From positions 1 to 64,000 of the forward strand of contig NZ_BNAR01000018.1 of the NCBI RefSeq assembly GCF_014653695.1: a stretch of DNA of 64,000 nt. Direction: 5' to 3'. The stretch comes from Lentzea cavernae. GTDB lineage: Bacteria > Actinomycetota > Actinomycetes > Mycobacteriales > Pseudonocardiaceae. The notes beneath the pieces are model-generated. The model saw only the letters and a list, made by a program, of their open reading frames with translations. It was not told the DNA's origin and searched no databases. A program made the translations under genes and the position numbers. Shown here one piece after another: positions 50,726 to 59,900 of this stretch (within the stretch, counting starts at the first letter, position 1; the number at the start of each line of letters is the position of its first letter).

Positions 50726-51322
50726 ATGGCCGCACCGCTCATGGAGCGTCAGATCGGCGACTGCAAGCCGTTCGCGCAGGCCGCGATGTCCGGTTTCAAG
50801 TCAATCGAAACGGGACTTCTGGTCGTTACCGACTGCGCCTCCGACGCGTGGGACGAGTCCGACAAGCAGGCCCTGACCGATCTGCGCAACGCCTTCGGCG
50901 ACGACCTGGTCGACGCTTACGAGTCCGACCTGCGTCGCGCTGGGCACTGGCTGATCGAGGGGCACTTGCGCGCCGAGTGGCGCAACCGCGACTTCCTCGT
51001 GACGTTCGCCAAGAGCGCGCACTCCGGCGCGGACGGCGTCACCTACAACGTGCCCGCAGACGAGGTCTACCACCAGGTGTGGCAGGCCGCCGCCGACGCG
51101 ATCACGGCGAAGGACCTCGTCCTCGAAGCCGCACTCGGGCACATCTTCGCGCTGGGCACCGAACTGGAGCGCCTCCGCGCCGCCGTGTCCTTCCGGCTCA
51201 ACGAGTGGGCCAGCGACGACATGAGCGACCGCGCCGAGCAGCAGCTCGAAGGCCTCCGCGCGGCCGTCGAGAACGCCAAGACCTGCGCCCAGCTCATCGC
51301 CATCGGCGAGAGCTTCGCCTGA
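50726..51322 (+). CDS. Hypothetical phage protein, 198 aa
   Basis: First gene of the second early operon. The ATG at 50726 has GGGAGA five bases upstream, better than the in-frame GTG at 50708. The protein is helical and acidic (WDESDKQALTDLRNAFGDDLVDAYESDL is broken by turns), without recognised domain. A 10-bp hairpin follows its stop. Confidence 0.72.
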   Translation: MAAPLMERQIGDCKPFAQAAMSGFKSIETGLLVVTDCASDAWDESDKQALTDLRNAFGDDLVDAYESDLRRAGHWLIEGHLRAEWRNRDFLVTFAKSAHSGADGVTYNVPADEVYHQVWQAAADAITAKDLVLEAALGHIFALGTELERLRAAVSFRLNEWASDDMSDRAEQQLEGLRAAVENAKTCAQLIAIGESFA

Positions 51323-51331
51323 CGTGACGGT

Positions 51332-51365
51332 GCCGGGCTCGTGCACGGCTTCCCCCGAGCCCGGC
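51332..51365 (+). terminator. GC hairpin after the first gene of the second operon
   Basis: GCCGGGCTCG (51332-51341) pairs perfectly with CGAGCCCGGC (51356-51365), loop 14. There is no U-tract. It lies ten bases after a stop, so it may be a partial terminator or mRNA stabiliser that sets expression of the first gene above the rest. Confidence 0.5.
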
Positions 51366-51411
51366 GCCGTCGACCAACCAACCTCGATCGCCACCGAGTT
51401 GGGAGTACCCC

Positions 51412-51591
51412 ATGAAGCACCACACCATCCGGCCGCACAGCGTGCCGATCCTCGCGTCCACCAACCCCCGCATCGGCTGGGGCGTCATCCTCGGGTTCGC
51501 CGCCGCCGCACTGCTGCTCGCGCTGATGGCCATCGCCAGCGGCACCTTCGCCCCGTTCTTCACCACCGCAGTGCTGGCAGGTGTCCGATGA
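51412..51591 (+). CDS. 59-residue membrane protein
   Basis: A small frame with GGGAG before the ATG. The TGA overlaps the next ATG. Residues 22-55 hold two hydrophobic stretches (WGVILGFAAAALLLALMAIAS, TFAPFFTTAVLAGV) after a His/Arg-rich N-terminus, so it spans the membrane once or twice. Function unknown. Confidence 0.62.
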   Translation: MKHHTIRPHSVPILASTNPRIGWGVILGFAAAALLLALMAIASGTFAPFFTTAVLAGVR

Positions 51592-51758
51592 CCACGAACA
51601 CCACAGCCCGCATGGCCGGACAGGTCGCGAAGCGCACCGCCAACCGCACCGGCGGGCGTGCCGTCGCTGCCCGGCACGCGAAGCGCAGCGAGCGCAACAC
51701 CTGGCGTGCCGAGGCCGCCTCCGAGATCGCCGCGCTCCGGATGGTGACGGTCCGATGA
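51588..51758 (+). CDS. Small basic protein, 56 aa
   Basis: The ATG and TGA both overlap neighbours (ATGA on each side). The peptide is Arg/Ala-rich (AKRTANRTGGRAVAARHAKRSERNT), so nucleic-acid binding is possible. No family. Confidence 0.58.
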   Translation: MTTNTTARMAGQVAKRTANRTGGRAVAARHAKRSERNTWRAEAASEIAALRMVTVR

Positions 51759-52402
51759 GCGAGCTCCCGAACCTCGACCTGCTGGGGCAGAAGGGCCCCA
51801 ACGACCTGACCGCCGAAGAGCTGCAACTGGTGCTCATCCGCCAGGAGGCGGGCACGCCGGTGCCGACGGAGATCGAGTGGGAGATGCGGCTCTCCCGCCT
51901 CGGCCGAGACGTTCCCGCCCTGCTCGCCTTCATCGACAAACTGCTTGGCGACAACAAGGACCTCCGCGAGTACTCGGAGACCACGAAGTACCACCAGGAC
52001 AAGCACGCCGCCGCCGTGCGCGAGCTGGAGATGGTACGGGCTGAGCTGACCCACCTCGCGGGGCCGCTCGCCACGGAGGACCGGCCCAACGCGTCCATCG
52101 AGGACCTCCTTATCGCGGTCGGCGGTGACCTGAAGTACCACCGCAGCGAGCTGGAGAAGGCTCGTGCCGAGGTCGTCCAGATCGCGATCGACACGAGCCC
52201 GGCGTACGCCGAACTGCGCGACGAGCGCGACTCCGCGCGCCGTGAGCGCGACGAGGCGATGACCAAGCTGGCGGACCTGCGCGGCACGACCGAGACCGAC
52301 ACGGCCGACGACGGCGTCCACTGCGAGTGCGACGGCTGCCGAGACGGCGGCACGTGCCACAACTGCGAGCAGTACCCGTGCACGTGCGGCGGTGCCCGAT
52401 GA
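51755..52402 (+). CDS. Coiled-coil protein with Cys-rich tail, 215 aa
   Basis: Heptad-rich helices at 80-110 and 135-185 (ELEKARAEVVQIAID, ERDSARRERDEAMTKLADL) are followed by a compact Cys cluster, CECDGCRDGGTCHNCEQYPCTC, which is probably a zinc-binding end when read in parts (six cysteines in the last 25 residues). Overlaps both neighbours by four bases. Confidence 0.7.
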   Translation: MSELPNLDLLGQKGPNDLTAEELQLVLIRQEAGTPVPTEIEWEMRLSRLGRDVPALLAFIDKLLGDNKDLREYSETTKYHQDKHAAAVRELEMVRAELTHLAGPLATEDRPNASIEDLLIAVGGDLKYHRSELEKARAEVVQIAIDTSPAYAELRDERDSARRERDEAMTKLADLRGTTETDTADDGVHCECDGCRDGGTCHNCEQYPCTCGGAR

Positions 52403-52794
52403 GGCGCGCGACCGTGTACGTGGACCTGGCCAACAAGTCCTGTGTGATCACCGACGGCACCACCCAGCACGGCGCCTGGGCGCCCGGCATCACCCGCACC
52501 AACGTCGAAGACCACATCGCCAACGCCGGCTGGATGTTCGCCGATGGCAGCGAGTGGCGCATGACGATCGACGGTGGCGTCCGGGAAGTCGTGCAAGCCG
52601 ACGAACTCCTGCTCGACGACCTGTTCCTCGACATTGTCGGCAGCGCCGCGCCCGAGGTGCGCAAGGACTTTGCGAACGACGACCTGTGTGCGCGCCTGCT
52701 CGCCGCCCGCAACAAGTCCGAAGTCAGCCTGACCCGCGAGATCGGGCGCACCCCGTGTGCGATGACCGTGATCGCCATGGCGCGTGCAGCATGA
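52399..52794 (+). CDS. Hypothetical phage protein, 131 aa
   Basis: A beta-rich N-terminus (ATVYVDLANKSCVITDG) and helical rest. Four-base overlaps on both sides. Not recognised. Confidence 0.68.
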   Translation: MRRATVYVDLANKSCVITDGTTQHGAWAPGITRTNVEDHIANAGWMFADGSEWRMTIDGGVREVVQADELLLDDLFLDIVGSAAPEVRKDFANDDLCARLLAARNKSEVSLTREIGRTPCAMTVIAMARAA

Positions 52795-52991
52795 CCGCCT
52801 CCACGTCCCGTGAGGACCTCGACGGCGCCGTGCTGGAGCACACCGCCCACTCCGCCATCGTCGCGGCGCGCAGCATCTCGGCCGCCGTCGTGGCCACGTA
52901 CAACCCCGCCCAGCAGGCCGCCGCCGAGCGGCGCCTCACCTACAGCCACAACACCGCCGACGAGCGCCGCAACGCCGGGCGGACGTCATGA
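52791..52991 (+). CDS. Small Ala-rich protein, 66 aa
   Basis: A helical Ala-rich peptide (SAIVAARSISAAVVATYNPAQQAAAERR) linked by ATGA overlaps to both neighbours. It is not clearly a membrane segment, and no function is suggested. Confidence 0.6.
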   Translation: MTASTSREDLDGAVLEHTAHSAIVAARSISAAVVATYNPAQQAAAERRLTYSHNTADERRNAGRTS

Positions 52992-53248
52992 GCGACATCG
53001 TCATCCAGCTCCACGCCGCCCGCGCTGCGAGCGAGAAGGAAGCCGAACTCGACCGGCAGGTAATCCGCCTCCAGATCCAGCTCGGCGCGCTCATCGACCA
53101 CATCGTCGCCGAAGCCATGTTCCTGTGGCTCAGCCGCCACGAGACCTCGCCCACCGACAAGCAGATCGCTGACGAGGAAGCCCGACTGCGCCGCCACTAC
53201 ACGGGCGTCGCCGCCGCGGCCACCCAGGGACGAAGGGCACAGCCGTGA
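52988..53248 (+). CDS. Small helical protein, 86 aa
   Basis: A continuous amphipathic helix (EKEAELDRQVIRLQIQLGALIDHI) and a charged second helix. Overlaps neighbours by four bases. It resembles short phage coiled-coil accessory proteins; role unknown. Confidence 0.65.
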   Translation: MSDIVIQLHAARAASEKEAELDRQVIRLQIQLGALIDHIVAEAMFLWLSRHETSPTDKQIADEEARLRRHYTGVAAAATQGRRAQP

Positions 53249-53661
53249 ACCTGCGCAGCACCCTCCGTTACGCCGCGGTGGCCGGCCTCCTCATCGGCTT
53301 CACGATCAGCGTGGCGCAGAAGAGCTGGACCCCCGCGTTCATCGGCGCCGCCGTGAGCATCACCGTCCTGCTGTCACTCCAGGCCGTGCACGCGCTGCGG
53401 CAGGCCAACATCACGCACGAGCGGATCAACATCGAGGAGCTCGGCGACGCACCCAGCAAGTCCGACCAACCCGAGCCTCCGGCGGCGCATCTCGCCCGCC
53501 GTCTCGCCCGCAACATCACCATCGGGGCCGCGGTTACCGCTGGCGTCGCTGGGTTTCTCGACGGGTGGGGCCCGGTGTTTCTGGCATCGCTCGGCATCTA
53601 CCTGATCGCAGGCATGGCGACCGTCCTGTTCACCACTGACACCACCGGAGAAACCCGATGA
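53245..53661 (+). CDS. Four-helix membrane protein, 138 aa
   Basis: Four hydrophobic segments in two hairpins: about 8-25 and 30-47, then 88-106 and 108-128, separated by a soluble acidic loop (NIEELGDAPSKSDQPEPP). The topology fits a small inner-membrane protein such as an exclusion or antiholin-type factor, but no family is recognised. GTG start overlapping the upstream stop. Confidence 0.72.
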   Translation: MNLRSTLRYAAVAGLLIGFTISVAQKSWTPAFIGAAVSITVLLSLQAVHALRQANITHERINIEELGDAPSKSDQPEPPAAHLARRLARNITIGAAVTAGVAGFLDGWGPVFLASLGIYLIAGMATVLFTTDTTGETR

Positions 53662-54074
53662 CCGCCGACCACAAGACCGCGCTCCACAACCGAGTCACCG
53701 ACGTGAACCGAGCCATCGGCAGCTTCCCGTTCTCCGTGCCCGAGTTCGACAGCGTGATCATCGGGAAAACGTTTGTGCGCCTGCAGATCCACCGCGAGTA
53801 CCGAGGCACCGAGTGGAACGAGTACCGCAGGCTCGCCGACCTGGCCGCCTCGTTCAGCGTGCCGGTCCGCATCGAGAAGGCAAACCACAGCACCCGCAAG
53901 CAGATCTGCGTCGAGTTCGAACGCCTCGGGGTCAAGTTCAAGGCCATCTTCGACATCGCCACGCCCGCCGCCCGCACCCTCGCCAAGGCCATGAGCTGCA
54001 AGCTCACCAGCGACAGCTTGACCGTCAACGCGGCCGAGTTCCGCGCGGCGGTCGACGCCTTGGAGTCGGCGTGA
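53658..54074 (+). CDS. Hypothetical phage protein, 138 aa
   Basis: A soluble alpha/beta protein with repeated beta strands (VIIGKTFVRLQIHREY, VPVRIEKANHS, KFKAIFDIAT). Unknown family. Both ends overlap by four bases. Confidence 0.68.
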   Translation: MTADHKTALHNRVTDVNRAIGSFPFSVPEFDSVIIGKTFVRLQIHREYRGTEWNEYRRLADLAASFSVPVRIEKANHSTRKQICVEFERLGVKFKAIFDIATPAARTLAKAMSCKLTSDSLTVNAAEFRAAVDALESA

Positions 54075-54397
54075 CCGCCCCGGACCCGTTGGAGTGCCTG
54101 GCCCTCCGCGCCGGCCACGACCAGCGCCTGTGCACCGCACTGGAGTCCGAGCACTGCGAGACCTGCCAGCTGTGCCCCGGCCACTGCGCCTGCCACCAAC
54201 TCGCCGACCACCTGCCGAAGGGCACCCGCGTTCGCGTCACCTTCGACGCCGTCGTCCTCGGCCCACCCAACGTCAAGCCCGACCAGTACGCGCTCGTCGT
54301 CCTGCCCGGCACCAACCTCGACAGCGGCCTGCTGATGGACCGGTTCCGCGTCCCGCTCGACGCCATCACCGCGCTGGACCCCAAGGAGAACCCGTGA
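54071..54397 (+). CDS. Cys-rich N-terminus, small beta protein, 108 aa
   Basis: The GTG overlaps the upstream stop. CETCQLCPGHCACH (residues 28-41) is a dense metal-binding stretch. The second half is a beta domain (VRVTFDAVVLGPP, YALVVLPGTNL). Unknown function. Confidence 0.66.
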   Translation: MTAPDPLECLALRAGHDQRLCTALESEHCETCQLCPGHCACHQLADHLPKGTRVRVTFDAVVLGPPNVKPDQYALVVLPGTNLDSGLLMDRFRVPLDAITALDPKENP

Positions 54398-54897
54398 GCG
54401 TCGAAACCCGCGCCTACGACAAGCCCAACGACGACGGCTTCCCGCCCGACCCCGTCGTCGTCCTCGTCGCCACCGGCACCACCGACGTGTCCCGCCTCGT
54501 CCACGCACTCGCCCGCGGCAACAGCGAGCAGATCCGCCTCGCCGAGCAGATCAGCCGCCAGCTCCGCCGACACAACGCCGGCCGCGCCGCACTCTCGCTG
54601 CTGAAGGCGCACGGCGGCGCGGACTTCGCCGAGGAACCCAAGCCTCCGCAGCGGCAGTGGGCGGTCCGCCACCCCGAGGTGACGCTGTGCGTGCACCGCT
54701 CCCGTCACTCCGCGTTGTTCACCCTCGCGCAGGTCCCCGGCGGCGTGCTGGTGACCCGCATGTCCGACGAAGGCGACGACGCCTGGGTCCCCGAGTCCGG
54801 CAACCCGTACGCCTCGCTCGACGAGAACGCGGCCATCCCGCCCCGCTACGTCGACGTCCACCTGCATGCCACCACCGAGGAGCCCGCACGTGGCTGA
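54394..54897 (+). CDS. Hypothetical phage protein, 167 aa
   Basis: The GTG overlaps the upstream stop. A beta start (PVVVLVATGTTDVSRLVHAL), a helical middle and a beta C-terminus (VTLCVHRSRHSALFTLAQV). The end overlaps the next GTG by eight bases. Not recognised. Confidence 0.66.
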   Translation: MSVETRAYDKPNDDGFPPDPVVVLVATGTTDVSRLVHALARGNSEQIRLAEQISRQLRRHNAGRAALSLLKAHGGADFAEEPKPPQRQWAVRHPEVTLCVHRSRHSALFTLAQVPGGVLVTRMSDEGDDAWVPESGNPYASLDENAAIPPRYVDVHLHATTEEPARG

Positions 54898-55462
54898 CAT
54901 CCAGATCTCCCGCGAAGCCGTCGAAGCTGGAGCCCGCGCGATGACGCGGTCCGCGTACGCGGGCGACGACAGTCAGTGGGACAAGTTCCCGCCCAGCCAG
55001 CAGGTCACCATCCGCGAGCGCGTGATGGACGTGCTCAACGCCGCTATGCCGCACCTGGACCTCGTCGCCACGGTCAAGCCGGACGAGATCGACAACGAGC
55101 AGATCGCCTACTGGGGCTCGCCGGACGGCCTGCACGCGTCGTTTGTCTCCTCCGGTCCGGACGGCGACGTGGACATGTCGTACGCGCCGTTCAGTCGCCG
55201 CGTTGACCCGGCGGGAGCGCGAGCGATGGCAGCCCAACTGCTCGCCGCAGCGAAGTACGCCGACAGCTTCTGCGGCGGGTGCGAGAAGGCGCCGTGCGCT
55301 TGCAAGCCAGACCAGGGTGGCGAGTACCCGTGCACGAACTGCGGCACGACCGGCTGGGACTGCCTCACCCAGATGAACAGCGCACCTGCTGAGCGCAGGT
55401 GCTGCCACCGCTGCCCATACATCGACGGCCACAAGCGCCCCAAACTGCGAGCGCAGGCGTGA
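54890..55462 (+). CDS. Hypothetical protein with Cys-rich C-terminus, 190 aa
   Basis: GTG start inside the end of the previous gene. Helical N-terminus, then a beta middle (IAYWGSPDGLHASFVSSG) and about ten cysteines in the last 65 residues (CGGCEKAPCAC, CTNCGTTGWDC, CCHRCPY), suggesting two zinc sites. Unknown. Confidence 0.68.
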   Translation: MADIQISREAVEAGARAMTRSAYAGDDSQWDKFPPSQQVTIRERVMDVLNAAMPHLDLVATVKPDEIDNEQIAYWGSPDGLHASFVSSGPDGDVDMSYAPFSRRVDPAGARAMAAQLLAAAKYADSFCGGCEKAPCACKPDQGGEYPCTNCGTTGWDCLTQMNSAPAERRCCHRCPYIDGHKRPKLRAQA

Positions 55463-56316
55463 CCGCGGGCATCGACGGGTCGCCGGCCACCCGCCGCGTG
55501 CCGATGTGGTCCAGCGGAATCACGAGCTGGGCCGTGGCTCGCATGGTCATCGAACGCTACGGGCGGGTCAACACCACCCTGCTCTTCGCGGACACCCTCG
55601 CCGAAGACGAGGACAACTACCGGTTCAACCGCGAGGCCACCGCCCAACTTGGTATGGAACTCACCGTCGTCTGCGACGGCCGCAACCCCCAGCAGGTCAA
55701 CGTCGACACCCGCTGGCTGTCGAACTCCCGCACCGCGAAGTGCAGCGAGCTCCTCAAGATCGTGCCTTCACGGAAGTGGCTCGAAGCCAACTGCGATCCC
55801 GCCAACACCGTCCTCTACCTCGGACTGGACTGGACCGAACCCGAGCGGGTCGAGACGAACCGGCGGATGTGGGCGCCCTGGCGGGTCGAGTTCCCGCTCG
55901 TCGAGGCGATGAAGACCAAGGAGCACTGGATCGCCGAGTGCCGCGCCACCGGTGTGATGGAGCCTGAGATGTACCGGCTCGGCTTCCCACACGCCAACTG
56001 CGGTGGTGCCTGCGTTCGTGCTGGGCAAGGCCAGTGGGGACATCTCCTGCGTACCCGTGGCGTCGACCCGGCCTACGACCGCGACCGGTTCGCGAAGCGG
56101 TTCACCTCCTGGGAGGCGCACGAGCGGCACATGAACGAGTTGACACGTCAGGGCAAAGAGCCGGTGTCGATCGTTCGCGAGGAACGCCGCGGCGAGACTG
56201 TGCTGCTTCCGCTGCCCAAGATCCGCCAGCGGGTGGAGTCACAGCCGGCGCTGCTGGACCTCAATGACTGGGGCGGTTGCAGCTGCTTCACCGCGGGCAG
56301 CGGGTTCGCCTCATGA
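55459..56316 (+). CDS. PP-loop (PAPS reductase/adenine nucleotide alpha-hydrolase) family protein
   Basis: 285 residues. The N-terminal strand-loop MWSSGITSWAVARMV is the PP-loop (SSGxxS) that binds the ATP pyrophosphate. TTLLFADTLAEDEDNYRF follows, as in PAPS reductase-like proteins, and an NCGGACVRAGQGQW cysteine site lies near residue 190. Phage members are often annotated as phosphoadenosine phosphosulfate reductase, but may serve nucleic-acid modification or sulfur transfer. It lies two genes before the DNA methyltransferase, so a DNA-modification role is plausible. GTG start overlaps the upstream stop. Confidence 0.8.
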   Translation: MTAGIDGSPATRRVPMWSSGITSWAVARMVIERYGRVNTTLLFADTLAEDEDNYRFNREATAQLGMELTVVCDGRNPQQVNVDTRWLSNSRTAKCSELLKIVPSRKWLEANCDPANTVLYLGLDWTEPERVETNRRMWAPWRVEFPLVEAMKTKEHWIAECRATGVMEPEMYRLGFPHANCGGACVRAGQGQWGHLLRTRGVDPAYDRDRFAKRFTSWEAHERHMNELTRQGKEPVSIVREERRGETVLLPLPKIRQRVESQPALLDLNDWGGCSCFTAGSGFAS

Positions 56317-56996
56317 ACGCCCGCGTCGACGGGTCGCCGTACCAGCACGGCGACCCCGTCACCGTCGCCGGCACCGCCCTCATCGTCGTTGAGCACGACG
56401 GTGACCAGGTCACGCTTACCTCCGAGGACGGCGCGATCGGCCTCACCGTCCACCAGGACGAGGTGCACGAGCGCCTGGTGCTGGACGAGGGCGGCGACCT
56501 ACTCGAGTACGCGACGGCGCTGTTCAATGCCACGCGCACCCACCGGTACCTGCTGTCCCGCGTGTGGGACCCGACCGTGCCACCCGCGGTGTTCGGGCTG
56601 CTGAACCCATCGGTCGCCGACGCGTTCGTGCCGGACCCCACGGTCACGCGTTGCCGCGGCTTCGCCCGACGGGAGCACGCCGGCGGCTTCATCGTCGTGA
56701 ACCTGTTCGGGCTGCGCTCGACCGACCCGTCCGTGCTCGACGGCCACCCGAACCCCATCGGCCGCAGCAACGACCGCCTGATCGCCGAAGCCGTCCAGGA
56801 CGCCGCGGTCGTCATCGCCGGATGGGGCGTGCCCGGCCGGCTGCACGGCCGTGACCGCGAGGTCGCCGCCCTGCTCGCCGAGCGCGGCATCGAACTGAAG
56901 TGCCTGGGCCGCAACAAGGACGGCTCCCCGAAACACCCGCTCTACGTGCGCGCTGACCAGCCGCTTGAGCCCTACCGACTGGAGATCCACGCATGA
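56313..56996 (+). CDS. DUF1643 family protein
   Basis: 227 residues. The second half matches DUF1643: RYLLSRVWDPTVPPAVFGLLN split by the NPSVADAFVPDPTV motif, then RCRGFARREHAGGF and VVNLFGLRSTDPSVL. The N-terminal 75 residues are an added beta region. The family is common in phages near DNA-modification genes but has no proven activity. The ATG overlaps the upstream stop and the TGA overlaps the methyltransferase start. Confidence 0.82.
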   Translation: MNARVDGSPYQHGDPVTVAGTALIVVEHDGDQVTLTSEDGAIGLTVHQDEVHERLVLDEGGDLLEYATALFNATRTHRYLLSRVWDPTVPPAVFGLLNPSVADAFVPDPTVTRCRGFARREHAGGFIVVNLFGLRSTDPSVLDGHPNPIGRSNDRLIAEAVQDAAVVIAGWGVPGRLHGRDREVAALLAERGIELKCLGRNKDGSPKHPLYVRADQPLEPYRLEIHA

Positions 56997-59900
56997 GCCG
57001 TGCAGCACAGCGCCTGCAGCGCGTCGCCACGCACCGCCCGGCCAAGCGGCAGCGCCGCTTCCGTCACGACGAGCTGATCGCAGTCGATCTCTTTAGCGGT
57101 TTCGGTGGACTCACCGAGGGCATCCGCCGCGCCGGGTTCACGACGATCATGGCCGCGAACCACAACAGCTACAAGGTCGAGGTGCACGAGGCCAACCACC
57201 CCGACGCCGAGCACTGGATCGCCGACCTCGTAGACCCCGAGTCCGGGGACTACCACGATGTCCGAGACCTCCCCGCCGCCGACCTCCTCGCCGCGGGCGT
57301 CTCGTGCTTCGCCGCGGGCTCGCTGGTGCTGACGCGCCGCGGCCTGATCCCGATCGAGGATGTCGTGATCGGCGACGAGGTCTGGACGCACCGCAATCGG
57401 TGGCGGCCGGTGACCCACACCTCGGCGGTCGAGCGACCCACCATCACCGTCAACGCGACGGCGCCGATCACGTGCACCCCGGACCACCCGTTCTGGGCCG
57501 CGCACGCCACCCGCGACGTCCAGCCTCGACGCAAGTACCAGCCGCTGGAAGGCGCTCAGTGCCTCGAATGCAGCGGTGAGGTCGCCCAGTTCAAGGCGAA
57601 CACCGCGAAATTGTTCTGCTCCCGCAAGTGCAGTCATGCCGATGCAAACCGACGTGCGCTCCCGGTGCTGCGGACACCAGCGGAGGTCCGGGCCGACCAG
57701 CTGGCCGGCTCGTGGGTCGGCACGCCGATCCTCGAGGACTCCAGCGCCGAGCTTCCAACGTTGCCCGACCTCGGCGAAGTCACGCCTGACGTGGCCTGGG
57801 TGCTTGGCCGCTGGGTCGGTGACGGCTGGGTGAGCCGCCGACCGGAACGCGACAACGTGTGGTCCCGCGTCACGATCTGCGGGAGCCACGCGGAGACCGA
57901 CGAGCTCGGCGCCGAGCTGCGGGAGCGAACCAACCTGCCGTGGAACTACACCGAGCAGCGCACGACGGCCACCTTCCACGTCTCTCGGCAGGGACTGGCG
58001 GCATTCATCGTCGAGCACTTCGGTCACGGCGCCGCGGGTAAGCGGATTCCGGGCTGGCTGCTCTTCGCTCCGGAGCCGATCCGGAAGGCCTTCGTCGAGG
58101 GCTACCTGTCGGCGGACGGCCACACCAGCCGCGGTGGTCTGCGCGTGCAAGCGGCGTCGGTATCGAAGGAGCTGGCCGTCGGGATCCGCCTGCTCCTCAC
58201 GTCGCTCGGGTACTACGCCTCCGTTCTCCTCCAGTGCCCGCCCGCCCAGGCCGTCATCGAAGGCCGCACGGTGCAGCAGCGTCCGCGCTGGGTCGTGACG
58301 GGTTACCTCCGCGCCGAGCGTCGCCCGAAGCACCGCGACGTCGACGGCTACCGGTGGGGCAAGGCCAACGGCGCCACACAGCCCGGCGAGTTGGTGACGG
58401 TCTACAACATGACCGTCGACGAGGACCACACCTACGTCGTTGACGGCGTCATCGTGCACAACTGCAAAAACCACTCGCAGGCCAACACCATCAAGGCCTA
58501 CGAGCAGGGCCTGACGCTGTTCGGGATGAACGACCCCGAGTACGAGGCCAGCGTCACCCGCAGCGAGCGCGACCGGGCCACGGCGAACTGCGTGCTGCAC
58601 TACGCCGCGAAGCACCACCCGCGCATGATCCTGGTCGAGTGCACCACCGAGCTCACCTCGTGGGGCCCGGCGATCCCCGGTCGGCCGAAGGTCGGTGACG
58701 GGTCGACGTTCAAGTGGTGGCTCAAGCAGTTCAAGCTGCTCGGCTACGAGTACAAGATCATGTATCTGAACACGGCGTTCTTCGGCGTGCCACAGTCGAG
58801 GGACCGGCTGTTCATCGGCATGTGGGACCGCAGCATCCCCGCCCCGGACCTCGATCACCGGCCCATCTCGTGGTGCGACCGCTGCCACACCGTGGTCGAA
58901 GCGAAGTGGACGTGGAAGACCGGACTGCCCGCGACCGGCAGTGTCCGCTACGGCAAGCAGTACAACTACACCTGCCCGTCGTGCCGCCGCGAGGTCATCC
59001 CGCCGATGGCGCCGAGCATCAACGCCCTCGACCTGTCGAACCTCGGCACCCGCATCGGCGACCGGACCAAGCCGCTCGCCCCGGCGACCATGGCCCGCGC
59101 CGAACGGTGCCGCAGCCGCTTCGCCGAGTTCCCCGCGGTGCTCATGCCCGCGAAGTCCACGCACGGCACCGAGAAGCACCCGTGGCAGCCGATGGCCACC
59201 CAGACCAGCCAGCAGGAGACCGCGCTGCTGTCGACCGGCGCGCTGATGGCCGCGGCCGGCAACACGTTCGAGCGGCCCGGTTCGGACTGCCGCTCGCGTG
59301 ACCTGTCGCAGCCGCTGTGGGCGCAGACCGCCACGAACACCGTCGGCCTGGTCACCCCGCCCGTCGCGGTCACCGGGCACGTCATCGCTGCACACCGGCA
59401 CAACGGCGACGGCCAGCACGTCAGCCGGCCGATGGACACCGTGACGTCGACGCACGAGAAGGCGGTGCTGCTGGCCGCGGTCAACAACTTCCAGGGCGCC
59501 CCGCGCGGCGTCGGCGAGCCGCTGCCGACACAGCCCGGCTCCGAGACCCTCGGGCTGCTGTCCGCGCGGGTCATGCCGAACCGCACGCACGCGACGAGCC
59601 GCGACCTGGGCGAGCCGATGGAGACCATCGTCGCGGGCGCCGGATCTGGCGGGCTCGGTGTCCTGTCCTCCGGTGTGGTGCCGTTCCGCAAGCACACGAT
59701 CCCGACGACGCACGGCGAGCCGATGCCGACGTTCACCTCCGACCAGATCCCCGGCCTGCTCACCGCAGCCGGGTTCGTCAAGAACAACGGCAGCATCGAC
59801 GAGGCCCAGTACCGGGCGCACCCGGTCAGCGACCCGCTCGGCACCGTCGTCGCCTCCGGCGCGAACCAGGCCCTGCTGTTCTCCGGCTGGTACAAGCAGA

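Noticed and set aside
53620..53640. Another CGTCCTGTT operator half-site
   Set aside because: It lies inside the four-helix membrane protein gene (codons for TVLF) and lacks the GGACG partner arm at the right distance.
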